Part shown: piece by piece, positions 24,871 to 34,427 of the stretch
How the letters are laid out: every line of letters begins with the position of its first letter
Numbering within the stretch: the first letter of the stretch is position 1
Assembly: GCF_004379255.2 (NCBI RefSeq)
Contig: NC_056033.1
Location: 8,598,172 to 8,662,171, forward strand
From: Salvia splendens
Taxonomy: Eukaryota; Streptophyta; Magnoliopsida; Lamiales; Lamiaceae
DNA: 64,000 nucleotides
Reading direction: 5' to 3'
The notes under the pieces: model-generated
The model's database searches: none
Seen by the model: the letters and a program-made list of their open reading frames with translations, nothing else
What the model was told of the DNA's origin: nothing
Translations under genes and position numbers: made by a program

Positions 24871-25019
24871 TCAGGTACAACAACCACTGTACAGAATTGG
24901 AAAAAAATGGGTCAGCATAAAAGTACAACTTTGCAATGTAGTAAGCTGATAATTAATGCACGATTTTCATAAATTTAATCTGTCAAATATTTAAATTGGA
25001 CAATTACGTGGTTTATTTA

Positions 25020-25870
25020 TAGGTCAAACACAAACTATTGTCAAACGTTGTTATTAATGTTTACGTACTACACCCTAGCCCCTATGATTATTAAACCCTT
25101 ATGGGAAACAAGAAACGTGTGCCAAAAATCAAAACTAATCATCGATATTTAAGCCCTAGAGAAACGAGACATAATAGCGGTCCTATATTAATTCGTACAA
25201 CATACACATTGCAAATAAGATATTATGCATTATACAGACAATATAGTCCATTACGCATATTCATTTGGTGCATTATTTGTACGAACTTTATTCAGTATAA
25301 TATGTACATTGGAAACTTACGTGATTTATTTATAGGTCAAACACAAAATATTCTTCAACGTTATTAATGTTTACGTACTATACTTTAGCCCATAGGATTA
25401 TTAAACCCTTAGGGAAAATAAGAAACGTGTGCCACAAAACAAAACTAATAACCGATAATTAGGCCCTAGAGAAACGAGACATACTAGCGGTCCTATCTTA
25501 ATTCGTACAACATACACATTGCAAATAAGATATTATGCATTATACAGACAATATAATCCATTACGCATATTCAGTTGGTGCATTATTTGTACGAACTTTA
25601 TTTAGTATACTATGTACATTGGAAACTTACGTGATTTATTTATAGGTCAAACACAAACTACTCTTAAACGTTGTTATTAATGTTTACGTACTATACCCTA
25701 GCCCCTAGGATTATTAAACCCTTAGGGGAAAAAAGAAACGTGCGCCAAACATCGAAACACAGACCAAAAATTTAGACCGTATACATTGCCGCTCACGAAT
25801 TATGCATTATATAGGCAGAAATATTCATTATACGTGATCAATTTGTGCATTACATGCATCGTTTTACCCT
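25020..25870 (+). repeat. Three ~310-bp direct subterminal repeats of B
   Basis: Units begin near 25020, 25325 and 25635. Each has TTATTTATAGGTCAAACACAA, a TTACGTACTATACCCTAGCC-like block, ATTATTAAACCCTTA and AAGAAACGTG. The core is homologous to the palindrome units in element A. They lie between the transposase start and the right end of B, where promoter and transposase-binding functions are expected. Confidence 0.88.
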
Positions 25871-26517
25871 AATACCGTAGATATGCCGAGAGCGAAACCC
25901 TGAAGGAAGGTTTCAAATTCGTCGCTGATTTATTACTCTATCCTGAACATTGCTTATCATATATTACGCGGTATATAGTTTTAAAAAATCACCGCAAGCG
26001 ATCATGTTATACCATGACAACACAATACACGAATTACTTGCTGATTAACTATCAAATAATCAGACTGCTACAACTGGTAGTGAAACATCCGAAACATAAA
26101 CAAAATAAGGCTAATTCGGAATTACCTTCTTCCATTATTAAGAACAAAAACGGTTGCTACAACGCAAAGTAAACAAGCTTGAAATACCGATGATGATTAA
26201 CGTCAAAATTGAGAATTGTGAGAATTGAAACCTTGCTGCTAATAATCGGAATAAAAAAACCTATACGCCTGAGTAAAACCCTTCCTTCTTCTACGTGAGA
26301 TGAGAACAACAAACGGCAATATCTTCCAAGGAGAGAATCATGGAATTTCCATAACTGCCAAATAAGTATTTACCAATTCTGCCCTTTTTTGGATTTTTAA
26401 TTGATTATAATTTAATGGGATCAGCGAAATTTTGCATCCATCGGATGGATGTAATTGACGGTAGAGATTAAGAAGGAAAAAAGGATGAAATATAGAAAAA
26501 GGAAATGAATACATCCC

Positions 26518-26574
26518 TCTATATATATATACATCCCTCTATATATATATACATCCCTATATATATATGTGTGT
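26518..26574. repeat. (TA)n with duplicated element-end octamer
   Basis: The last bases of B (ACATCCCTCT) are repeated twice more, each copy followed by about ten bases of TA, then a short GT run. Confidence 0.9.
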
Positions 26575-26814
26575 GTGATCATATGATAACCCATATTTAT
26601 GGTGATAACCTAATAACCTATCATTCTATGGACGAAATATATCATTTTATAAAATAGAATACCATTTTATGGATTAAAAGTATCATTATATGCATGCTGA
26701 AAAAATATCATTTTATAGTGTATAAATATCATTTTTAGTAAAAATGATATTTTTGACCCATAAAATGATAGGTTATTAGGTTATCACCATACATATGGGT
26801 TATCATATGATCAC
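26575..26814. mobile_element. 240-bp MITE related to element C
   Basis: It begins GTGATCATATGATAACCC and ends with the reverse complement. The TIRs extend about 60 bp almost perfectly (including TATGGTGATAACCTAATAAC). The centre contains AAAATGATA-like repeats, as in C. It is flanked by TA-rich DNA on both sides and is non-coding. Confidence 0.9.
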
Positions 26815-26819
26815 ATCCT

Positions 26820-27014
26820 TATATATATATATTGCTTTTGTATACGGCTATTTTGCATTATAGACAATAGTGCAATACTTAACAATCTACACTGCAACCC
26901 ACGTAGTACTATCGTAGAAATTCATCTAAAACGTCTACTATGATATTGCTGGATATGTTCCTAATATTGCAGGATAGCGTGCCACGTGGCAGCACGAGAT
27001 TGGTGGTACGTTAT
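26820..27014. repeat. Right arm of element D
   Basis: After a short TA run, 26880-27009 is the inverted copy of D's left TIR region near 5070-5200, including CCACGTGGCAGCACGAG and GGTGGTACG. The last five bases (GTTAT, 27010-27014) form the left TSD of the next insertion. Confidence 0.75.
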
Positions 27015-27245
27015 TGAAGTTCTTTGCAGTTCTTAGTGTATTTTTTTTTGTTGAGCATGCAGGGAAAAACCAATGCAATTGCTCGGTCAATACACCGCGC
27101 TTCTTAAATCCACTGGATCACTAGGTCCAGGAACTCAAGGAACACAGAGTATTTTTGTCGTTGAACACACTCGACTCTCATTCAAAAATTAATCCCTCAA
27201 CCCAAATTTACTATTAAATTAGTATAGGGAAGTGGGGTCAATCCC

Positions 27246-28686
27246 TGATAAACTCGTATTTTAACTGTTTTATTGGGCGTTAAACGTGGTGATAATTGGT
27301 TTTTAAATGCATATTACTTGAGTTTACGTTCATATTTCACTATAAAGGTGCTTTGATGAGTTTATCAAGTGTTTGAAGTTAAAATAGGTAAAAAAGGGTC
27401 AAAATGAGCCAAGCCGTGACTGGGGTCTGCTTCAAACGTTAATCTGCCTATCAATATGGGGTCCGAATACTATTTTGAGAGTACCATTGTCTTCATCATC
27501 GAAAGAGCTTCGCGTGGGTACCTCACACGCCCCAATCGGAGTTCGGATGAGAGAGATATGACCGATCTACGAAAGCCGCGCGGACTGCCAGAAGCTACCC
27601 GGCCGGGTGAATTTTATGTGCAATAATTCCACCCGGCCGGGTGGCCAATTTTGTTCATAAAGAGTCCAGAGACTTCTACCCGACCGGGTGGATTTTATGT
27701 GCAATAATTCCACCCGGCTGGGTCCGTCTGACTGACGATTTTTAGCCCAAACGTGATTTTTTTGAAGGAAAAATAAAAGAGAGAAGCTAGGGCAACGAAA
27801 AATCATTCTCTACAAGCCGCAAAAACACACACTCTCTCTCTCTAGGAAGCACTCTTGGAAGAAGATTGGAGATTCAAGCTTCAATTCATCCGCCAATTGT
27901 ACTCCGTATCATGAATTCTTTTGTTTTCTTTAGTTTTTGTTTGTTTTTTTACTTTGAACATGAGTAGCTAAACACTTTGTGTGGAATTCTTGGTGAAGAT
28001 GCATTGATTCATAGTTATTAATCCAATTGACTTCGTTTTTATCTTGCTCTTGTAATTATTTGAATTATTCTTGTGCTTTTTCCTAACAATTGCTTGATCA
28101 CCAATTGGGAGTGTAGGGTTTCTTAGAGTAATCGGGAGATGAAATAATTAATCTTGAAAGAAGAATAATTCACACCTTAATTCAATAGAACTCGGGAGAG
28201 TTGAGGTTTTGAGTGGAATCTGTTATCTAATCGATCTATTGGGAGTTAGGTCTAAGAATTAGAAGGGGACTTCAATTGTTACACTTAATCTACAGGTTTC
28301 TCACATCGGGAGGGGGTTTAATCTACATGTGTGATTGATTCAATAATTCTAGAGACTTTAAATGGTAAATCGATTTCAATTGGGTTAGGCTATGAGTTGT
28401 GCATCGGATCCTTGAATTCTGCATATTTCTCCACCATCTTACACAGCTTTCTTAATTGCTTTCGTGTTTAAGTGTTCTATTCTATTCTCTGACTTTACAT
28501 GCTTTTAGTAGTTGTTAGTTTTAAAACCAAAAATTTCTGATTGTCTGGATAGTAGTTGGAATTGGTTCGTGGTACTTAAGTTGACACTTATTTGTCTCTG
28601 TGGGATACGATATACTCTTGCTTGCTAAATGCTACAATAACCCCGTACACTTGCGGGTATTAATTGGGTAAAATAAAGTTGAGTCA
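27246..28686 (+). repeat. 5' LTR
   Basis: 1441 bp, TG..CA. It contains a twice-repeated module with CCCGGCCGGGTG flanking TTTATGTGCAATAATTCCA at about 27597-27725. Confidence 0.96.
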
Positions 28687-28692
28687 AGTTTT

Positions 28693-28710
28693 TGGCGCCG
28701 TTGCCGGGGA
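28693..28710 (+). promoter_or_regulatory. Primer binding site for tRNA-Asp
   Basis: TGGCGCCGTTGCCGGGGA starts six bases after the LTR end. It is complementary to the 3' end of plant tRNA-Asp and is usual in Athila/Tat elements. Confidence 0.92.
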
Positions 28711-28843
28711 CAATTTTGTGTTATATAACTTGATATCGTGATAATAATCAAGATTACTACTTCAGATTTTATTGCTTTTTGTTTCTTTTTACTTCATTTT
28801 TAATTTTTTTGAGTTCTCACATTTGTGTTTCTTGTTCAGGTGT

Positions 28844-31081
28844 ATGCACACACGTTCTAAAGGCTTGCCTCTAGAACCTTTCGATCCGGAGATCGAAGCA
28901 ACAAACCGGAAGAGGAACGCCTATAGGAGACTCACGCAGAAAATTCAAGCTTCTTCGCCTAACCGCATAGGAGCATCTTCAGTTCAAAGCGACCTTTCAC
29001 CCATCCGATCACTCGTTCAGGACCATATTTTGTTTGATCTCGTTTCTCCTAGTCTGATGGAGTACGAAGAAGGTAACAACGGTCCACCACCCCCTCCTCC
29101 CAATTATGCTGAGCTTCTACGACAGCTGGAGGAGTTGCGTCAACAGGTCAACCGTGGACCACCTGTGCCTGTGCAGAATCAATATGTATACCAAGGCCAG
29201 ACAAATCCAACTGTTCATAGCAACATCGCGGCTAATACTTTTGAGCTGAAAAGAGGACTAATCCAGATGGCGGAGAACATTGCTTTTAGGGGCAAATCCA
29301 CTGACGACCCTAACAAGCATATCACCAAGTTCATCCAGATTTGCAACACAACAAAGATGAATGGAGTTACAGATGAGCAGGTTCGACTAAGGCTGTTTCC
29401 TTTCTCATTAGAGGATTCAGCAAAGGATTGGTTGGAGAGTTTGGAGCCAGGATCGATTAGAACATGGGATGCTATGGTGGACAAATTTTTGGAGAAATTC
29501 TACCCCCCTAGTGAAGCTATAAAGAGGCAACACGAGATCATTGCCTTTCAGATGACTCCTGCAGAGAATATCAGAGACGCATGGGGGAGGTTTAAATCTT
29601 TGATGAAACGGTGTCCCAACCATGGGTTAACCCCGACAGTTCAAGTCATTACATTTTTCAAGGGATGCGTGCCTGAAGCACAACGGGAGTTGAACTTGAG
29701 CTCAGGCGGTAATTTTCTCAAGAAAGGAGTGAATGAAGCCATGGAAGTGATTGAGGAGCTCGCATCTAATGACGAAGGATGGAGCAACGACAGGAGTAAG
29801 GTGCATAGGGTGGCTTCTACTACAGATCATGATCCTATGAGCGCCCTATCCGACAAGTTGGATGCGCTGACCATGAAATTCGACTGTATAGCAATGGGGC
29901 AACCGTCTCAAGAACCCCAAGGAAAAATGGGGGACGTGAACTATGTGAATCAATGGGACAACAACCGGTACTTCAATAATCACCGCCCCAACTTTCAGGG
30001 TGGAGGATATAATCAGTTCGGGAACAAATGGCATCCCAATCTCTCTTATGGAAACCCAAATAATGCTCTGCAACCACCCCCGGGGTTCACAGTTACTGAT
30101 GGAGTGGTTAATGATCCGAAGAAGATGACCACGGAAGACATACTCAAGTCTTTCATGCTACAGTCCAACAAGCTCATGGAGCAGAACAATCAAAGGATGG
30201 AGAAGGTTGAGACAGATGTGCAAAGTATGGCCACTCATCTGAAGAACATCGACACACAGATCAGCCAGATTTCCCAGACTGTGAGTACTATTACTCAATC
30301 GGGAAAATTCCCTTCGAACACCATCATAAATCCCAAAGAATGCAAAGCTGTGCATCTAAGGAGTGTCACTATTTATGAAGCTCCCTCACTGCCTGCGACC
30401 ACATCTGATACCGTTCTTGAGCCCAAGGCTGCCGTGGCAGAGAAGGAAAAGGAGGCTGAAAAGGAGAATACTGGCACCACTTTTGGAGTAAAGGTGCCAT
30501 TCCCGCAGGTACTGAATCAGAAGAAGAAGAAAGATGAACAGTTCACTCGATTTCTGGACATCTTCAGAAAGGTGCATGTGAACATCCCTTTGATCGAGGC
30601 ACTGCAGCAGATGCCTAAGTACGCTAAGTTTCTGAAGGAGGTGATAGCCCAGAAGACCAGTTGGGGGCAGGTTGACACTATTAATCTAACTGAAAATTGC
30701 AGTGCTCTGCTGCAAAGGAAACTGCCTGCCAAGTTGAAAGATCCTGGAAGTTTCACTGTCGACTGCCTCATTGGGGGCTATAAGGTGGAGAATGCTCTCT
30801 GCGATCTAGGCGCGAGCATTAATCTAATGCCACTATCGGTGTTCAAGCAAATGAACATTGGTACTTTGAAGCCCACCTCAGCCACACTACAGATGGCAGA
30901 CAGATCTGTCGTGTATCCAAAGGGCATCGTGGAAGACCTACTTATTAAGGTCGGGGAATTTATTTTTCCCATCGACTTTATGGTCTTGGACATGGAAGAA
31001 GACAAGGGAGTCCCCCTACTGCTAGGACGTCCCTTCCTTGCTACTGCCGAGGCAAATATAAACGTGAAAAGGGAGAGTTGA
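28844..31081 (+). CDS. Gag-protease polyprotein of the Athila-like element
   Basis: 745 residues from the ATG at 28844 (MHTRSKGLP). The frame is open upstream to 28772, but this ATG follows a splice-acceptor-like TTGTTCAG and begins the recognisable protein. The Gag retrotransposon domain spans roughly residues 130-270 (DPNKHITKFIQICNT, DSAKDWLESLEPGSI, FYPPSEAIKRQHEI). A Pro/Asn/Gly-rich region follows, without a CCHC knuckle. The C-terminal protease has the active-site variant CDLGASINLMP and the flap/terminal motif LLLGRPFLATA. Gag packages element RNA and the protease matures it (family knowledge). The frame ends with TGA just after the protease; the next frame is open from 31082 on. Confidence 0.9.
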   Translation: MHTRSKGLPLEPFDPEIEATNRKRNAYRRLTQKIQASSPNRIGASSVQSDLSPIRSLVQDHILFDLVSPSLMEYEEGNNGPPPPPPNYAELLRQLEELRQQVNRGPPVPVQNQYVYQGQTNPTVHSNIAANTFELKRGLIQMAENIAFRGKSTDDPNKHITKFIQICNTTKMNGVTDEQVRLRLFPFSLEDSAKDWLESLEPGSIRTWDAMVDKFLEKFYPPSEAIKRQHEIIAFQMTPAENIRDAWGRFKSLMKRCPNHGLTPTVQVITFFKGCVPEAQRELNLSSGGNFLKKGVNEAMEVIEELASNDEGWSNDRSKVHRVASTTDHDPMSALSDKLDALTMKFDCIAMGQPSQEPQGKMGDVNYVNQWDNNRYFNNHRPNFQGGGYNQFGNKWHPNLSYGNPNNALQPPPGFTVTDGVVNDPKKMTTEDILKSFMLQSNKLMEQNNQRMEKVETDVQSMATHLKNIDTQISQISQTVSTITQSGKFPSNTIINPKECKAVHLRSVTIYEAPSLPATTSDTVLEPKAAVAEKEKEAEKENTGTTFGVKVPFPQVLNQKKKKDEQFTRFLDIFRKVHVNIPLIEALQQMPKYAKFLKEVIAQKTSWGQVDTINLTENCSALLQRKLPAKLKDPGSFTVDCLIGGYKVENALCDLGASINLMPLSVFKQMNIGTLKPTSATLQMADRSVVYPKGIVEDLLIKVGEFIFPIDFMVLDMEEDKGVPLLLGRPFLATAEANINVKRES

Positions 31082-31539
31082 CAATCTTCATGGGAGAAGA
31101 AAGTCAAACGTTTTCCCACAAACCGAGAAGCATGGATGGAAGAACTGAGGAGTGCAAAGTGGTGCGTCTGAAGCACCAAGTGATTACTGAAGAAGGAGGA
31201 TCGAGTGCAGTCAGAAAAATGAAGCAGAAGGACTTTTATGAGCTTCACATGGAGATGATGGCTTCCACTCACTCGGAGCCAATAGCATGGATCGATGCAG
31301 ACCATAGTTGCCCTTCACCGGTGCACTCGGTGATCATTACTGCACCCCCTAGGATGGGGGGTAAAATACCAACTGCTGCCAAGGGAAGAAAGACAACTGC
31401 TCCAACACTGAAGGAGCTTATCCCGAGAGAGCCTGAAAAGTGGTGGCTCACCAAGACTTGGAATGATCTATTTCCTCATGGAGGAGGAGCCAAGCGATCA
31501 CCTAGAGGCAACTCTGGGATGAAAGAGGATCTCGCTTGA
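31082..31539 (+). pseudogene. Downstream continuation frame after gag-protease
   Basis: About 150 codons in the next frame, with motifs LTIFMGEESQTF and EPEKWWLTKTWNDLF. The first residues match what normally follows the protease in Athila elements, so this is most likely the 3' part of the same open reading frame displaced by one base in a GGG run near 31070. It has no reverse-transcriptase motif. A programmed frameshift is possible but less likely. Confidence 0.6.
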
Positions 31540-32974
31540 TATTTAGAGACGTCGGGCATACGACGGTAAAAAGTTGCGCTACCATGGGAGGCAACCCATG
31601 GAAGGTATCTTTTATTGTTTTATGTATTTCTTTTGGTGTTGTTGCTAAGTAAGCATCACCTCTCCACCAACGTTTCAAACTTATTTCTTTGCGTAGCTTT
31701 GAATAAGTTTGGGGGTGATATGGTGGATGGTGAAGTTTACTGTTTTTATTGTTTTTTTTAGTTTATTTTTGAGTAGATTTTTAAATTTTTTTTTTGTTTA
31801 GGATTTTAGTTTAGGATTAATAAACCCCGTGGATGAAATTGAATGGGGGTCGGATCAATTTGAATTGAATTCAAGCATGTTTGTTGGATGAGTTGCTAAT
31901 GATGCTATGTGCTAAATTGTTTGTGAAAACTTGTTGATATGACCAAGCATGCTTGTATGTCCTTATTGTGATTTTTCTAAAGTGGATTACTCGTTGCCTT
32001 GTCCTTTGTCATAACCTTGTGAGACTTGAGCCTATATATTTCTAAATATGTGATTATCGTCATTGTGTTATATGTTTCTAGAACTTGCTCGCGATCTTCC
32101 TTGAGTCTACATAGTGAGTATAGATTTAGGAAGTGACGTTAGGCCATCCGTTCTAGCCTTATCTTTACTTTCACCCTAAAATAAAAATCATAATTCTTTG
32201 TTAGCCATATTTGAGCCTAATAGCCTATTATTTGATAACTTGGGGTTGTATATATGCTTGAAAATAAGTTTGGGAGAAAAGAACACTTTTGGATGATAAG
32301 AAGAGTTTAAAGATGAAGTATTGACTTGAATATCTTTGGGAAAGTGGATGTATGCTTTTAGTTGTGAAAAAAAAGAGTTGTAAAAAAAAAGAATAATTTG
32401 GTGGTATAAGCTAGGCGAAGCCTAGAGGGGGTATAAGCTAGACGAAGTCTAGAAATGCGTAAGAAACCAAGTTTGGGGGAGAATTGGTAGATGAGAAGAG
32501 TCTATAAAGACTACTGAGGAGTTGAGTTGTTTTAAGAACGAAGTTATTATAGTTTCGAAGGGGATTATAAGTCACTTTGGCCAAATTTTCCTCACCTAAC
32601 CAAAAAGCCTACATTACAACCTACAAATAAGACCTTTCAGATCCTTGATTTATAGTCACAAAATAGTAGAGGAGAGGTTAGATTTCGAGCGAGCCTATGG
32701 TAAACTATGCATGATTGATTGATTTGAGAGCTTGTATTTTACCTATACACTTTGAGAGTGAGAGAATTACACTACATATCTATCTTGTGAGGGCAAATTG
32801 ACAAGGTTGCATACGTGTTAGTAACTTGAAGCAATGATCAGTTGGTTTACATGTGTGTTAAGTTATTGATGCATGCTATTGTTTATTAACTGAGGCAATG
32901 ATGAGATCCAACTTATGTGTACGAGTTTATATTTGATTGTTGTCTGCTTCTTGTTTGAGGACAAACAAGTGATT
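31540..32974 (+). other. 3' non-coding internal region of the retrotransposon
   Basis: It has no gene. Near 31580-31605 it carries GGGAGGCAACCCATGG, a motif usual downstream of the coding region in Athila/Tat elements. Near 32405-32455 two short stem-loops of the form AGCTAGGCGAAGCCTAG repeat. Confidence 0.7.
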
Positions 32975-32988
32975 AAGTTTGGGGGAGT
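32975..32988 (+). promoter_or_regulatory. Polypurine tract
   Basis: AAGTTTGGGGGAGT directly precedes the 3' LTR and is the expected primer for plus-strand synthesis. Confidence 0.85.
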
Positions 32989-34427
32989 TGATAAACTCGT
33001 ATTTTAACCGTTTTATTGGGCGTTAAACGTGGTGATAATTGGTTTTTAAATGCATATTACTTGAGTTTACGTTCATATTTCACTATAAAGGTGCTTTGAT
33101 GAGTTTATCAAGTGTTTGAAGTTAAAATAGGTAAAAAAGGGTCAAAATGAGCCAAGCCGTGACTGGGGTCTGCTTCAAACGTTAATCTGCCTATCAATAT
33201 GGGGTCCGAATACTATTTTGAGAGTACCATTGTCTTCATCATCGAAATAGCTTCGCGTGGGTACCTCACACGCCCCAATCGGAGTTTGGATGAGAGAGAT
33301 ATGACCGATCTACGAAAGCCGCGCGGACTGCCAGAAGCTACCCGGCCGGGTGAATTTTATGTGCAATAATTCCACCCGGCCGGGTGGCCAATTTTGTTCA
33401 TAAAGAGTCCAGAGACTTCTACCCGACCGGGTGGATTTTATGTGCAATAATTCCACCCGGCCGGGTCCGTCTGACTGACGATTTTTAGCCCAAACATGAT
33501 TTTTTTGAAGGAAAAATAAAAGAGAGAAGCTAGGGCAACGAAAAATCATTCTCTACAAGCCGCAAAAACACACACTCTCTCTCTAGGAAGCACTCTTGGA
33601 AGAAGATTGGAGATTCAAGCTTCAATTCATCCGCCAATTGTATTCCGTATCATGAATTCTTTTGTTTTCTTTAGTTTTTGTTTGTTTTTTTACTTTGAAC
33701 ATGAGTAGCTAAACACTTTGTGTAGAATTCTTGGTGAAGATGCATTGATTCATAGTTATTAATCCAATTGACTTCGTTTTTATCTTGCTCTTGTAATTAT
33801 TTGAATTATTCTTGTGCTTTTTCCTAACAATTGCTTGATCACCAATTGGGAGTGTAGGGTTTCTTAGAGTAATCGGGAGATGAAATAATTAATCTTGAAA
33901 GAAGAATAATTCACACCTTAATTCAATAGAACTCGGGAGAGTTGAGGTTTTGAGTGGAATATGTTATCTAATCGATCTATTGGGAGTTAGGTCTAAGAAT
34001 TAGAAGGGGACTTCAATTGTTACACTTAATCTACAGGTTTCTCACCTCGGGAGGGGGTTTAATCTACATGTGTGATTGATTCAATAATTCTAGAGACTTT
34101 AAATGGTAAATCGATTTCAATTGGGTTAGGCTATGAGTTGTGCATCGGATCCTTGAATTCTGCATATTTCTCCACCATCTTACACAGCTTTCTTAATTGC
34201 TTTCGTGTTTAAGTGTTCTATTCTATTCTCTGACTTTACATGCTTTTAGTAGTTGTTAGTTTTAAAACCAAAAATTTCTGATTGTCTGGATAGTAGTTGG
34301 AATTGGTTCGTGGTACTTAAGTTGACACTTATTTGTCTCTGTGGGATACGATATACTCTTGCTTGCTAAATGCTACAATAACCCCGTACACTTGCGGGTA
34401 TTAATTGGGTAAAATAAAGTTGAGTCA
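32989..34427 (+). repeat. 3' LTR
   Basis: 1439 bp, nearly identical to the 5' LTR; shorter by one CT unit near 33580. Confidence 0.96.

Larger units (their letters stand above)
15571..26517. mobile_element. Element B: large MULE with FAR1-type transposase and Ulp1-like gene
   Basis: It begins GGGGAGCATTATTCTCC and ends GGAAATGAATACATCCC. The two ends are only loosely complementary (both have TCCTTTT..TCTT..TTA..CCGT after ~40 bases), but each matches one end of element A well, which fixes the borders. The content is divergent: an Ulp1-like gene on the plus strand (16213-21217) and a FAR1/MuDR-type transposase on the minus strand (22526-24870), with three large subterminal repeats at the right. 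Plant MULEs with an Ulp1-like gene are known as Kaonashi-type elements. Apparent lesions in both genes suggest it is no longer autonomous. Confidence 0.78.
27246..34427 (+). mobile_element. Athila-like LTR retrotransposon with gag-protease only
   Basis: It has 1441-bp and 1439-bp LTRs starting TGATAAACTCG and ending GTTGAGTCA, a 5-bp TSD ATCCC (27241-27245, 34428-34432), a PBS matching tRNA-Asp and a purine tract before the 3' LTR. The internal part is only 4.3 kb and encodes Gag and an aspartic protease; reverse transcriptase, RNase H and integrase are absent. It must move, if at all, with enzymes from an autonomous relative. The two LTRs differ by about nine substitutions and one CT-repeat change by eye, so the insertion is recent. 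Confidence 0.95.
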
